Shown piece by piece: positions 15,536 through 24,400 of a stretch of DNA of 64,000 nt (position 1 is the first letter of the stretch; the number at the start of each line of letters is the position of its first letter). The translations under genes and the position numbers were made by a program. Source of the stretch: Holophaga foetida DSM 6591. Lineage in GTDB: Bacteria > Acidobacteriota > Holophagae > Holophagales > Holophagaceae. The DNA is taken from contig NZ_KI912268.1 of assembly GCF_000242615.2 (NCBI RefSeq), positions 3,035,271 to 3,099,270 on the forward strand, written 5' to 3'. Under the pieces are notes generated by a model. That model saw only the letters and a program-made list of their open reading frames with translations. It ran no database searches and was not told the DNA's origin.

Positions 15536-16914
15536 CAGGACTCCCGGGCCTCGATGCCAAGGGCCTTGAGGCGCTTGTAGAGGTTGGAGCGGTCCAGCCC
15601 CAGGCGTTCGGCCACCCGGGTCATGTTTCCGTTCTGGAGCTTCATCTCCCGCTGGATGTAGACCCCCTCGAACCACTCCCGGGCCTCCTTGAGGCTGGTG
15701 AACTCCGGGAAGGAGAATGGATCGGGTTCCGTCAGGTGGCGTACCGCCAAGGGACCCAGGTCCCGGGGGGCGATCTCGGAACCTCTAGCCAGGATCATGG
15801 CCCGTTCCATGAGGTTCTTCAGCTCCCGGACGTTGCCGGGCCAGTCGTGGTGCAGGAGCGTGTCCCGGGCCTCAGGCCCCAGGCGTTTGGGGGACTTGCC
15901 TTGTATGGCACCGATCCTGGCAATGAAGGCCTCCGCCAACTGGATGAGTTCCTCGGCCCGTTCCCGCAGGGGGGGGACCCGGAGGGGCACCACCGCCAGC
16001 CGGAAGTAGAGGTCCTCCCGGAAGCGTCCGGCTTTGATCTCTTCAGTCAGGTCCTTGTTGGTGGCGGCGATGACCCGGACGTCCACCCCCACCGCTCCCC
16101 CGCCTCCGATGGGCTCCACCCGGCCCTCCTGGAGGGCCCGGAGCACCTTGGCCTGGGTCTTGAGGGACATGTCGCCCACTTCATCCAGGAAAAGGGTGCC
16201 GCCGTGGGCCTCCCGGAACTTGCCCTTCTGGTCCCGGATGGCTCCGGTGAAAGCGCCTTTCATGTGTCCGAATAGTTCGGACTCAATGAGTTCCTCGGGG
16301 ATGGCAGCACAGTTCACCTCCACGAAGGGACCCTTGGCCCTGGGGCTCAGGTCGTGGATCCGTCTGGCGATCTCCTCTTTGCCGCTGCCGTTCTCGCCGC
16401 TGAGGAGCACCCGCCCCTCGGTGGGGGCCACCAGGGCCACGTCCGCCAGGAGGCGCTTCATGGCGGGGCTTTCAGCCATGAAGAAGCGGGTCTGGTCCAT
16501 TTCCTGCCGGAGACGCTGGTTCTCTGCCTCCAGTCGCTTCTGGTTCAGGGCGTTGCCCACCACCAGGAGCAGGCGATCCAGGTCGATGGGCTTCTCCAGA
16601 AAGTCGAAGGCCCCCAGGCGGGTGGCCTGGAGGGCCGTGTCGATACTGGCGTGGCCGGAGATCATCACCACCGGGAGGTCCGGGCGCAGGGCCCTGGTCT
16701 GCTTGAGCGTTTCCAGTCCGTCCATGCCAGGTAGCCATACATCCAGGAGCATGAGGCCAATGCCCTCGCTGTCCGGGTTGTGCAGCAGTTCCAGGGCCTG
16801 TTCGCCCCGCTCCGCCTTGAGGATGGTGTAACCCTCCTCGGCCAGAGCCTCCCCCAGGGAGCGGCGGATGCCCGGTTCGTCGTCGACGATGAGGAGAGTG
16901 GAGGTGGGGCGCAT
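15535..16914 (-). CDS. Sigma-54-dependent response regulator, NtrX/NtrC family
   Basis: The 459-residue protein has a receiver domain (1-125; acidic pocket DDE near residue 11, phospho-acceptor Asp in LLDVWLPG near 58, Lys in EKPID). An AAA+ domain follows (about 145-375; Walker A GENGSGKEE, the sigma-54 contact loop GAFTGA, LDEVGDMS, and the arginine-finger region). It ends in a Fis-type helix-turn-helix (NMTRVAERLGLDRSNLYKRL). The C-terminal layout is NtrX-like. No histidine kinase lies nearby, so the input is unknown. It is divergent from tatD and its stop overlaps the MerR-like start. Confidence 0.93.
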   Translation of the reverse strand: MRPTSTLLIVDDEPGIRRSLGEALAEEGYTILKAERGEQALELLHNPDSEGIGLMLLDVWLPGMDGLETLKQTRALRPDLPVVMISGHASIDTALQATRLGAFDFLEKPIDLDRLLLVVGNALNQKRLEAENQRLRQEMDQTRFFMAESPAMKRLLADVALVAPTEGRVLLSGENGSGKEEIARRIHDLSPRAKGPFVEVNCAAIPEELIESELFGHMKGAFTGAIRDQKGKFREAHGGTLFLDEVGDMSLKTQAKVLRALQEGRVEPIGGGGAVGVDVRVIAATNKDLTEEIKAGRFREDLYFRLAVVPLRVPPLRERAEELIQLAEAFIARIGAIQGKSPKRLGPEARDTLLHHDWPGNVRELKNLMERAMILARGSEIAPRDLGPLAVRHLTEPDPFSFPEFTSLKEAREWFEGVYIQREMKLQNGNMTRVAERLGLDRSNLYKRLKALGIEARES

Positions 16915-16975
16915 GGATAAAGCCTAGCATTCCATGGCATTCAAGGAGCATGTCACCATGGAAGAAGGAGGAAAC

Positions 16976-17746
16976 ATGCTGGTGGATGCCCACTGCCATC
17001 TCCGTGGCGGGGAAGAGGAGATCGAAGCGACCCTTGCGCGGGCCAGGAAGGCCGGTGTCGGCGGCTTCGTGGCTGTGGCGGCCGAGTTGGCCGATGCGGA
17101 ACCGGTCCTGACGGTGGCGCGCAGGCATGCCGATGTGGTGGCCAGTCTTGGGGTCCACCCCCACGAGGCCTCCACTTGGAACCTTGAAGGAGAAGCCCGT
17201 CTGGAGGGGCTTCTGATGGCTCCAGAGGTCCGTTTCGTGGGCGAGACAGGCCTGGATTGGCATTACGATCTCAGCCCCCGGGACGTGCAGGAGCGCGTTT
17301 TCCGAGCTCAGATAGGCCTGGCCAGACGCCTGGGGAAACCCCTCATGATCCACACCCGGGCGGCGGGCCTGGAGACCCTGCGGATCCTTCGGGAGGAAGG
17401 CACACCTGTGGTGCCGGGTGTGATCCACTGCTTCAGCGAGGATCGGACCTTCGCCCAGGCTGCCCTGGACATGGGCTTCTATCTGAGCTTTTCCGGCATC
17501 ATCACCTTCAAGAAGGCGGCGGATATCGCTGAGATCGCAGCCTGGGCTCCCCTGGACCGCATACTGGTGGAGACGGACTCCCCCTATCTTGCGCCGGTTC
17601 CCCATCGGGGCAGGACCAACGAGCCCGCCTATGTCGTCCATGTGGCGAGGCATCTGGCCTCCCTGCGGGGCCTCTCCTTTGAATCCCTGGTGGAACAGAC
17701 CACCCAGAACCTGGAGGCCTTGTGCGGCTGGGCTCCTTCCTCCTGA
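16976..17746 (+). CDS. tatD: TatD family metal-dependent hydrolase (DNase)
   Basis: The 256-residue product begins MLVDAHCHL behind an excellent AAGGAGG ribosome site; an upstream in-frame ATG lacks one. It is a TIM-barrel amidohydrolase of the TatD group, which has 3'-5' exonuclease/DNase activity. The metal-binding motifs are complete: DAHCH (residues 4-8), GETGLDWH, IHTRAA, GVIHCFSE and VETDSPYLAP. It is followed by an overlapping gene (25 bp) for a secreted protein. Confidence 0.93.
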   Translation: MLVDAHCHLRGGEEEIEATLARARKAGVGGFVAVAAELADAEPVLTVARRHADVVASLGVHPHEASTWNLEGEARLEGLLMAPEVRFVGETGLDWHYDLSPRDVQERVFRAQIGLARRLGKPLMIHTRAAGLETLRILREEGTPVVPGVIHCFSEDRTFAQAALDMGFYLSFSGIITFKKAADIAEIAAWAPLDRILVETDSPYLAPVPHRGRTNEPAYVVHVARHLASLRGLSFESLVEQTTQNLEALCGWAPSS

Positions 17747-18417
17747 TTCCCACCATCCTTGTTGCCCAGATGCCAGAGGTCCAGAAGACCCTTCCCTGGG
17801 AGCATCTTCAGGAACCTCCATGGCAGTTGGGCGTGGTCTCCCCTGAGCTGCCTCGCTTGTCCTCCGCAAGCCTGCCGACCGGGGATCTGCCCCTTCGGGT
17901 GGAACTCCGTGGGGATGGTTCCATTCGGATCCTGGATGCCCGGGGGCTCGTGACCCTCCGGACCGGGCTACCGGGACGCCCTGCCAGGGCTTGGCGGGAT
18001 GCCGGCACCCCACTGGATCTTTCACAGGGAGTATTCCGCTTTCCGCTGCACTCCAAGCTGGATGGCGGGATCGGAACCATGCCCCTGGCGCCTGGAGAGG
18101 ACTTCCGCCCGCTGCTCCCCGGGCTGCTCTGGGTCCTGGACGACGGGGAGCGGATCCTCACCATACTGAACCCAGCTCGGGCCCAGGTGGCCTACGTGCC
18201 CCTTCCGGCTGGAGGCAACCTGGATCTTCACTTCCACCCCGACCATCTTGAGGCATGGACAGGGGGCGATACCATCATGGGCCGTCAGGAGCGGGTGGTC
18301 TGGACCCTTCCCTGGGTAGCTCTGCTCCCCCAGTTGCTGAGTCTGGCCTCCCCGCGGCCCGCTGGCCCCCCCGGGACCGCTCTGAAACCTTTCCCGACGG
18401 AGGCAGTTCAGCGTTGA
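17722..18417 (+). CDS. Secreted protein of unknown function, overlapping tatD
   Basis: The 231-residue product begins with a GTG inside the tatD 3' end (GGAGG four bases upstream) and has a short signal-like start (MRLGSFLLIPTILVAQ). An ATG at 17770 is an alternative if the signal is false. The rest looks like an all-beta domain, with DGSIRILDARGLVTL and LLWVLDDGERILTILNPARA, ending in a proline/alanine-rich tail. I do not recognise a family. Overlap with tatD indicates co-transcription but gives no functional clue. Confidence 0.6.
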   Translation: MRLGSFLLIPTILVAQMPEVQKTLPWEHLQEPPWQLGVVSPELPRLSSASLPTGDLPLRVELRGDGSIRILDARGLVTLRTGLPGRPARAWRDAGTPLDLSQGVFRFPLHSKLDGGIGTMPLAPGEDFRPLLPGLLWVLDDGERILTILNPARAQVAYVPLPAGGNLDLHFHPDHLEAWTGGDTIMGRQERVVWTLPWVALLPQLLSLASPRPAGPPGTALKPFPTEAVQR

Positions 18418-18464
18418 CAGTTGGCTGAGAGGGGGGAATATTCAGGCACATCCTCGAGGTTCCC

Positions 18465-18866
18465 ATGACCAGAATCACTGCGTTGGAAAACGCCAACATC
18501 TCGCTCTGGTACTACCCTGACACCAAGGTAGTGCACCACCAGATTCACAAGTACACCTCAGGAGCTCCCTTGCGGGAGGCCAATGAAAAGGGGATCGAGC
18601 TGCTTCAGAAGCACGGTGCCTGCAAGTGGCTCTCGGATGACCGGAACAATGGTCCTCTGCCTCCGGAGGACTTGGCCTGGGCCCACGATAGTTGGACGCC
18701 GAGGGCGATCAAAGCCGGATGGAAGTTCTGGGCGCTGGTCGTCCCTGAAAAGGCCGTGGCTCAGATGAACATGAAGCGCTTCCAGGCAGAGTTCGCCCAG
18801 GCCGGGGTGACGGTGCAGGCCTTCACGGATCCCGAGGCGGCCATGGCATGGCTGGTCAAGCAGTAG
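18465..18866 (+). CDS. STAS/SpoIIAA-like domain protein
   Basis: The 133-residue cytosolic protein matches the small SpoIIAA-like (STAS/Sec14 fold) proteins found singly in many bacteria. Hallmarks are KHGACKWLSDDRNNG (about 49-63), then PEDLAWAHDSWTPRAI, the strand FWALVVPEKAVAQMNM and the end FTDPEAAMAWL. The usual role is unclear; related folds act in anti-sigma regulation or lipid binding. The ATG follows GGTTCCC with only a weak ribosome site. It ends in a perfect terminator shared with topA. Confidence 0.75.
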   Translation: MTRITALENANISLWYYPDTKVVHHQIHKYTSGAPLREANEKGIELLQKHGACKWLSDDRNNGPLPPEDLAWAHDSWTPRAIKAGWKFWALVVPEKAVAQMNMKRFQAEFAQAGVTVQAFTDPEAAMAWLVKQ

Positions 18867-18890
18867 CCCTCCTCACGACCTGATGATGCA

Positions 18891-18921
18891 ACCAGCGCCG
18901 GTCTTTGGGACCGGCGCTGGT
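18891..18921. terminator. Bidirectional terminator between the STAS gene and topA
   Basis: A perfect 13-bp inverted repeat, ACCAGCGCCGGTC/GACCGGCGCTGGT, has a 5-nt loop and lies between two converging genes. The plus strand continues TGTCTT, a modest T-run. Confidence 0.8.
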
Positions 18922-18924
18922 GTC

Positions 18925-21351
18925 TTACATCGGTTCTTCGTGCTTGCACTCGGGGCAGAGCAGGAAGGTGATGGGATCTTTGCCCCGGGGCTTCTTGGTC
19001 TTTTCCGTCATGTAGCTGTTCTTGCAGTTGGGGCAGGAGATGGGCACGGGCTTGTCCCAGGCGGTGAAGTCGCACTTGGGATACTTGGTGCAGCCGTAGA
19101 AGACCTTGCCGAAGCGTGATTTGCGGGGGCTGAGGTCCCCACCGCACTTGGGGCAGGGTACCGCCAGGATGTCCTTCTTGACGGTCTTGCACTTGGGGTA
19201 GTCCACGCAGCAGACGAACTCGCCGTAGCGGCCGTGACGCTTGACGTATTCCTTGCCGCAGGTGGGGCATTTCTCGCCCGTGGGCACATCCGCCGGAACC
19301 GGGAGCCCCTTGGGGTCGGCCTTGACGATGCCCTTGCAGCCGGGATAGTTGGGGCAGGCCCAGAAGGGGCCCCACTGGCCCTTGCGCAGGGTCATGGGCG
19401 TGGCGCCGCAGAGGGGGCATTCCGGCGCGTCGGCTGGCTCCTCCATCTGCTCGACTTCCTCGGTGTGGTCGCACTCGGGATACTTGGAGCAGCCCAGGAA
19501 AAGGCCGTTCTTGCCGATGCGCTTGAGCATCGGGGCGCTGCACTTCTTGCAGGTGCGGTCCGTGGGGATGCCGGCCTTGAGGTTGGCCATCTCAGAGCCA
19601 GCGTTCTTCAGGAGATTCTCGAAGGGGCCGTAGAAGGCCTTCATGGCCTTGAGGAAGCTCAGCTCGCCAGCCTCGACCCGGTCAAGCTGGTTCTCCAGCC
19701 CTGAGGTGTAGCTGGGGTCCATGAGCTCGTGGAAGCCCTGCACCAGCAGATCGGTGACCACCAGGCCCAGTTCCGTGGGCTTGAAGCGGCCTTCGACCTT
19801 GCGGACGTAGTCCCGGTCCACGATGGTGGCGATGATGCTGGCGTAAGTGGAGGGGCGGCCGATACCGTCCTCCTCCAGTTCCTTCACCAGGGTGGCTTCC
19901 GAGAAACGCGCCGGGGGCTTGGTGAACTGCTGGTCCGTCTCCAGCTTCTCCAGCTTCAGGCTTTCGCCGAGCTTCAGGGCGGGGAGTCCGACCACTTCCT
20001 CCTCCTCGCCGTCCGGGGCGTCCATGGCCTCGGCCTTCTGCTCTTCTTGGCTGCTGCGGTAGACCACCAGCCAGCCGGGGAAGCGCTCGATCTCACCCTT
20101 GGCCTCGAAGGCGGCTTCCTCGCCGGTGCCGAGGGCCGAGGCCGCTTCCACCACCGTTTCGTCAAAGCGGGCGACTTCCATCTGGCAGGCAACGGTGCGG
20201 CGCCAGATGAGGGAGTAGAGGCGCAACTGATCGCCGTCCAGCCTTCCCTTCAGGCTCTCGGGGGTGCGGCTGATGTCGGTGGGGCGGATGGCCTCGTGGG
20301 CCTCCTGGGCGCTGCTCTTGCCCTTGTAGACCCTGGGCTTGGCGGGCAGGTAGTCCTGGCCGTACTGCTTCCCGATGAATTCCCGCACCGCTTCCACGGC
20401 TTCGGGGGCCAGGCGGGGGGAGTCGGTTCTCATGTAGGTGATGAGGCCGATGGGGCCTTCGCCGAAATCGATGCCCTCGTAAAGGCGCTGGGCCGTCTGC
20501 ATGGTGCGGGTGACGCTCATGCGCAGCTTCTGGGCAGCGTCCTGCTGGAGCTTGGCGGTGGTGTAGGGGGCGCCGGGGTTCCGCTTCTTCTCCTTGGTCT
20601 CCAGCCCCGTGACCTTCCAGGAGGCCTTGAGGATGTGGTCCCGCAGGGTGTGGGCCTGCTGCTCGTTCTCGATGCGGCGCCTGGTCTCCTTGTTGCCGAG
20701 CTGGAGGGCCTGGCCGTTGATCCGGGTGAGGCGCATCCAGAACTGGGGCGGGAGCTTGGCGCCGAACTTGCCCTTGATGGCCCAATACTCGATGGGGTTG
20801 AAGGCCAGGATCTCCCGCTCCCGGTCCACGATGAGGCGCACGGCCACGCTCTGGACCCGGCCAGCGCTGAGTCCGCGCTTCACCTTGTCCCAGAGGACCT
20901 GGCTCACCTTGTAGCCCACGAGGCGGTCCAGCACCCGGCGGGCCCGCTGGGCGTCCACCAGATCCTTGTTGATGACCGTGGGGTTCTCCATGGCCTTCTG
21001 GATGCCCGCCGGGGTGATCTCGTGGAAGAGGACGCGCTTGACGAGCATCCCCTTGGGGGGCTTGATGGCCTCGTGGAGGTGCCAGGAGATGGCCTCTCCC
21101 TCGCGGTCAGGGTCAGTGGCGAGGATCAGTTCGTCAGCGGTCTTGGCGGCGGCCTTGAGCTCGGTCACCACCTTGAGCTTGGCGGGGGAGAGCTCGTATT
21201 CCTCCTGGAATCCATTGTCGACATCCACACCCAGCTTCTTCGGCAGGTCTCGGATATGGCCTACGGAAGCCATCACTTTGTACCCCTTGCCGAGGTACTT
21301 GGTGATGGTTTTTGCTTTGGACGGGCTTTCGACAATGACGAGCTTGGTCAA
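18925..21351 (-). CDS. topA: DNA topoisomerase I
   Basis: This 808-residue type IA topoisomerase relaxes negative supercoils. The TOPRIM domain is at the N-terminus (LVIVESPSKAKTI, acidic ATDPDREGEAISWHL). The active-site tyrosine is in GLITYMRTDS near residue 305, and YTTAKLQQDAAQKL and SAQEAHEAIRPT are family signatures. The C-terminus carries five four-cysteine zinc ribbons (from about 600), for example CKKCSAPMLK..CSKYPEC and CPKCGGDL..CTKYPKC, more than the three of E. coli TopA. It lies downstream of the queD-like, lepB and dprA genes on the same strand, 46 bp after dprA. Confidence 0.97.
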   Translation of the reverse strand: MTKLVIVESPSKAKTITKYLGKGYKVMASVGHIRDLPKKLGVDVDNGFQEEYELSPAKLKVVTELKAAAKTADELILATDPDREGEAISWHLHEAIKPPKGMLVKRVLFHEITPAGIQKAMENPTVINKDLVDAQRARRVLDRLVGYKVSQVLWDKVKRGLSAGRVQSVAVRLIVDREREILAFNPIEYWAIKGKFGAKLPPQFWMRLTRINGQALQLGNKETRRRIENEQQAHTLRDHILKASWKVTGLETKEKKRNPGAPYTTAKLQQDAAQKLRMSVTRTMQTAQRLYEGIDFGEGPIGLITYMRTDSPRLAPEAVEAVREFIGKQYGQDYLPAKPRVYKGKSSAQEAHEAIRPTDISRTPESLKGRLDGDQLRLYSLIWRRTVACQMEVARFDETVVEAASALGTGEEAAFEAKGEIERFPGWLVVYRSSQEEQKAEAMDAPDGEEEEVVGLPALKLGESLKLEKLETDQQFTKPPARFSEATLVKELEEDGIGRPSTYASIIATIVDRDYVRKVEGRFKPTELGLVVTDLLVQGFHELMDPSYTSGLENQLDRVEAGELSFLKAMKAFYGPFENLLKNAGSEMANLKAGIPTDRTCKKCSAPMLKRIGKNGLFLGCSKYPECDHTEEVEQMEEPADAPECPLCGATPMTLRKGQWGPFWACPNYPGCKGIVKADPKGLPVPADVPTGEKCPTCGKEYVKRHGRYGEFVCCVDYPKCKTVKKDILAVPCPKCGGDLSPRKSRFGKVFYGCTKYPKCDFTAWDKPVPISCPNCKNSYMTEKTKKPRGKDPITFLLCPECKHEEPM

Positions 21352-21397
21352 GGGAGACTCCAGGATTGGGATGATGGGGTCATGGATGGGAGGCTTG

Positions 21398-22258
21398 TCA
21401 AGTCCCCAAAGGCAGATTCAGGTCCTCCAGAAGGTCCTGGACCGAGCGGCAGACCCGCGCTGCGCCTTCTCTCAGGAGGTGATTGGGTCCCTCCATCAAG
21501 GAATTTTCAGGGGCTCCTGGGCAGACCCACAATTCCTTGCCCAGGTCCAGTGCCAGGCGACCCGTGAGGAGGGAGCCGGAGCGTAGACCGGCCTCGACCA
21601 CCACCACGCCATGGACCCAGGCCGCCAGGATGAGGTTGCGCCTGGGAAAGTGCCACTTCCGGGGTGGAGCCGAGGGCGGGAAAGGGGTGATGACGCCTCC
21701 ACCGGCGCGCACCATACGCTCCATGAGGCCTCCGTGCTCCGGGGGGTAGGGATGGTCCAGGCCCGAGCCCAGGATGCCCCAGGTGGGACCCGCCTCCAGG
21801 GCGCCCCCGTGGGCGGCGCCATCGATGCCGCGTGCGAGGCCCGAGAGGACCCGGACTCCCCGGCGAGTCAGTTCCCGCCCCCATCGCCAGGCCCGCGCTC
21901 TGCCCTCATGGCTGGCTTGGCGGCTTCCCACCAGGGCCAGGGCCGGACCCGGAGGCGGCAGGGTGCCCCGCACCCAGAGGGCCACGGGGTAGGGCAGTGG
22001 GTCCAGGAATCGCGCCAAGTCCTCGTCCCCCGGTAGGCAGAGGCGGGCGCCACGCGTGTGGGCCTCCTCCCGGTGCCTGGGGAGCTCCCGCTCCAGGCGC
22101 TCCAGGTCCAGGGCTTCCCTGGGGGCGAGGACGGGGTGGGTGCCGTACTGGAGCTCCTCCCACAGCTCTGCCTTCCGGCGTTCCGGCCAGGCGAGCAGCG
22201 AGAAGGCAAGGGCCCATAAAGCGTTGTTCATGGTCGGAGATGAGGAATGTCTCACCAT
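21398..22258 (-). CDS. dprA: DNA-processing protein DprA (short form)
   Basis: DprA loads RecA on incoming single-stranded DNA during natural transformation. The 286-residue product has the Rossmann-like core: LALVGSRQASHEGRARAW, VLSGLARGIDGAAHGGAL, GGGVITPFP, FPRRNLILAAW and LRSGSLLTGRLAL. The C-terminal winged helix of longer DprA proteins is absent. The start is uncertain between the ATG at 22258, the GTG at 22255 and the ATG at 22231 (MNNALWAL); none has a well-spaced ribosome site. It lies between lepB and topA. Together with pilB-pilT-pilC elsewhere in the window, it suggests a competence potential. Confidence 0.9.
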   Translation of the reverse strand: MVRHSSSPTMNNALWALAFSLLAWPERRKAELWEELQYGTHPVLAPREALDLERLERELPRHREEAHTRGARLCLPGDEDLARFLDPLPYPVALWVRGTLPPPGPALALVGSRQASHEGRARAWRWGRELTRRGVRVLSGLARGIDGAAHGGALEAGPTWGILGSGLDHPYPPEHGGLMERMVRAGGGVITPFPPSAPPRKWHFPRRNLILAAWVHGVVVVEAGLRSGSLLTGRLALDLGKELWVCPGAPENSLMEGPNHLLREGAARVCRSVQDLLEDLNLPLGT

Positions 22259-22306
22259 GCTCCGACCCGGTGGGGTTTACAAGATTGGAAGTGTGGGTAC
22301 TATTGG

Positions 22307-22744
22307 TTAATAAATTATAACACTTTCCAGATCCGTCCTTGGGAGGGCGCCCCAGGCGCGACCATCGCGGCTCGCCGGGCGGTTGTCCCCCAGCACCAGG
22401 TAGCCACTTCCGGCTTCCCACGGGCCAGCGCTTCCCGATTCCGGGTGCAGGACGTAGGATTCCTCGATAGAGAGCCCGTCTCTGCAAAACTTCCCATCGC
22501 GGAGGGCAAGACGCTGCCCCGGCAGGGCCAGGATCCGCTTCACGGCACCGCCCTCAGGGGATCGGACGACCCAGATCTCACCGATCCTGGGGCCGGGTGC
22601 GCACCAGGAGCGTAGGGCGAAGCGTATTTCGCCATCCCGCAGGGTGGGTTGCATGCTCACGCCCTGGATCCGCACGGGATGGACGAAAGCCAGGGGAGCC
22701 AGGGCCAGGGCCATGGCGGCGAGGAATAGGGGAAGCTGCTTCAT
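22307..22744 (-). CDS. lepB: Signal peptidase I (S26 family), short form
   Basis: The 145-residue membrane-anchored peptidase has one N-terminal membrane segment (about 4-22). The catalytic serine is in GVSMQPTL (Ser30) and the lysine in AVKRILALPG (Lys69). The conserved GDNRPASRDGRAWGALP lies near the end. It would cleave signal peptides on the outer face of the inner membrane. At half the length of E. coli LepB it lacks the large beta insert, and may be an additional or specialised signal peptidase rather than the main one. Its ATG overlaps the stop of the QueD-like gene by 4 bp (ATGA). Confidence 0.9.
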   Translation of the reverse strand: MKQLPLFLAAMALALAPLAFVHPVRIQGVSMQPTLRDGEIRFALRSWCAPGPRIGEIWVVRSPEGGAVKRILALPGQRLALRDGKFCRDGLSIEESYVLHPESGSAGPWEAGSGYLVLGDNRPASRDGRAWGALPRTDLESVIIY

Positions 22745-23097
22745 GGGCGGAGGGCGAGCCTCCGGCCACGGCCATCGGTCAGGGCCACCTCTGCGAGGTG
22801 GGCCGGGGAAGGCACCTTGGGAGAGAGTTCCGCCAGCAGATGCTCCGCCAGGGCCCTCGGGGAGGGGAGACCCGTCAGGCAGCGGCCATCCAGGGGGGCC
22901 AGGAGAGCATCCAGGGCGGCTTCGAGGTCCCGGAAGTCCACTACGACATCGAAGCCATCGAGGCCTTGCGCTTCGGCGATGACCTCCACCCGGTAATCGT
23001 GGCCCTCCCAGCGCCCATCCGTCGATGGAAACACGACGGAAAGCGGCCGCTCAACGGCCGCCTGGAAGGTCCGGGAAGAGGGGGCAGAGTTAGCCAT
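22741..23097 (-). CDS. QueD/PTPS-like protein lacking the zinc ligands
   Basis: The 118-residue product has the shape of 6-pyruvoyl/6-carboxy-tetrahydropterin synthases: GHDYRVEVIAEA, VVVDFRDLEAALDALLAPLD, PSPRALAEHLLAEL and the terminal strands. The catalytic metal site is degraded, however. The N-terminal AAH is replaced by QAAVER, the HGH motif is EGH, and the LDH motif is LDG. Only one of the three zinc histidines remains, so normal queuosine-pathway chemistry is unlikely. The gene overlaps lepB by 4 bp and heads the lepB-dprA-topA set, so it is probably expressed. It may be a non-enzymatic paralogue. Confidence 0.7.
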   Translation of the reverse strand: MANSAPSSRTFQAAVERPLSVVFPSTDGRWEGHDYRVEVIAEAQGLDGFDVVVDFRDLEAALDALLAPLDGRCLTGLPSPRALAEHLLAELSPKVPSPAHLAEVALTDGRGRRLALRP

Positions 23098-23155
23098 GCC
23101 CCGATGATGCCACTGCTCCGCTAAACTATCCCTTGCTTCTTGCTCTGGAGACTTT

Positions 23156-23341
23156 GTGGTCCTGGATCCGCGCCTGCTGGAACTGCTCTGCTGCCCTGCC
23201 GAAGAGGCTGGGCAGGCCTGCCACGGAACCCTGGAAGAGACCGCTTCGGGCCTCCTCTGCCGGAAGTGTGGGCTGACCTACCCCATCGAAGACGGCATTC
23301 CGGTCATGCTGCCGGACCACGCCAAGCGCAAGGAAGACTGA
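23156..23341 (+). CDS. Trm112/UPF0434 family zinc-ribbon protein
   Basis: The 61-residue protein starts at GTG 23156 after CTGGAG. It has the Trm112 fold: LLELLCCPAEE, then LLCRKCGLTYPIEDGIPVML. Cysteines at CC and CRKC could bind zinc, and the segment between them is longer than usual. Trm112 proteins activate methyltransferases in eukaryotes and archaea; bacterial members are little studied and often sit beside LPS genes. Its stop overlaps the ATG of the heptose kinase gene (TGATG), as seen for such pairs elsewhere. Confidence 0.85.
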   Translation: MVLDPRLLELLCCPAEEAGQACHGTLEETASGLLCRKCGLTYPIEDGIPVMLPDHAKRKED

Positions 23342-24345
23342 TGAGACTCGATCGAAGCCAGGCGGAAACCCTCCTAAGCCGGATCCAGGGCCGCAAGGTT
23401 GCGGTCATCGGGGATCTGATGCTGGACGAGTACCTCTTCGGGGAGGTCACCCGCATCTCGCCGGAGGCCCCGGTTCCCATTGTCCGGGTCCAGCGTGAGC
23501 GAGCGGTTCTCGGGGGTGCTGCCAATGTGGCCGCCAACCTCAAGGCCCTGGGGGCCGAACCCCTCCTCATGGGCACGCTCCAGAACGACGCCGCTGGCAA
23601 CCGCCTCCTGGGACTGCTGGCCAAGCTGGATGTGGGGGCCGATGGACTGGTCTTCGAACCCAACCGACCCACCATCATCAAGACCCGGGTCATCGGCCTC
23701 CAGCAGCAGATGCTGCGTATCGACCGGGAGGAGCCAGGGGAGCTGGAGGATGCAGCTGTTGAGGGACTTTGCGCCGCCCTGGACCGGGCCATGGACGAGG
23801 CCGAGGCCCTGATCGTCTCCGACTATGCCAAGGGGGTGGTGGGCGAGGTCGTCATGGAGCGGGTCCGGGAGGGCTGCCTCAAACGGAACATCCCGTGGAT
23901 TGTGGACCCCAAGCCCAGCCATCGCGATTTCTATCACGGGGCTACCCTCATGACCCCCAACACCAGGGAACTCCTGGAGCTGAGCGGCATCCCGATCCGC
24001 AATGAGGCGGATCTGTACAAGGCCGGTCGGCTCCTGGCGGAGGATCTGGGGCTCAAGGGGCTGCTCATTACCCGCTCCGAGAAGGGCATGGCTCTCATTG
24101 CCCCGGAGACAGGGCACCGGGAGCCATGGATCATTTCCACCGAGGCCAGGGAGGTCTACGATGTGAGCGGGGCGGGCGATACGGTCATCGCCACCTTCAG
24201 TGCCGCCGTGGCTGCCGATGCGGACTGGAAGGATGCCGCCATGCTGGCCAACGCCGCCGCCGGAGTGGTGGTTGGCAAGGTCGGTACTGCCACCGCAAGC
24301 CCCGGCGAGATCCTGGAGCGTTACCGGGAGCAGGAAGCGGTATAG
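23341..24345 (+). CDS. hldE1: D-glycero-beta-D-manno-heptose-7-phosphate kinase
   Basis: This PfkB-family sugar kinase is 334 residues long and corresponds to domain I of HldE/RfaE; the nucleotidyltransferase domain II is absent, so that step needs a separate gene. It phosphorylates heptose 7-phosphate at C1 for LPS inner-core synthesis. Signatures are VAVIGDLMLDEYLFGEVTRI (N-terminal), GGAANVAANLKALG, IVDPKPSH, MTPNTREL and the anion hole DVSGAGDTVIATF. The ATG at 23341 overlaps the Trm112 stop. It ends 4 bp before a strong terminator. Confidence 0.93.
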   Translation: MRLDRSQAETLLSRIQGRKVAVIGDLMLDEYLFGEVTRISPEAPVPIVRVQRERAVLGGAANVAANLKALGAEPLLMGTLQNDAAGNRLLGLLAKLDVGADGLVFEPNRPTIIKTRVIGLQQQMLRIDREEPGELEDAAVEGLCAALDRAMDEAEALIVSDYAKGVVGEVVMERVREGCLKRNIPWIVDPKPSHRDFYHGATLMTPNTRELLELSGIPIRNEADLYKAGRLLAEDLGLKGLLITRSEKGMALIAPETGHREPWIISTEAREVYDVSGAGDTVIATFSAAVAADADWKDAAMLANAAAGVVVGKVGTATASPGEILERYREQEAV

Positions 24346-24349
24346 GCAT

Positions 24350-24387
24350 GAAAAAGCACCCACGCGCTGCCGCGTGAGTGCTTTTTC
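24350..24387. terminator. Bidirectional intrinsic terminator
   Basis: GAAAAAGCACCCACGCG pairs with CGCGTGAGTGCTTTTTC across a CTGC loop (one mismatch). The flanking A and T runs serve both the heptose kinase (plus) and the secreted-protein gene (minus). Confidence 0.9.
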
Positions 24388-24400
24388 ACTGTGTTCCGCC

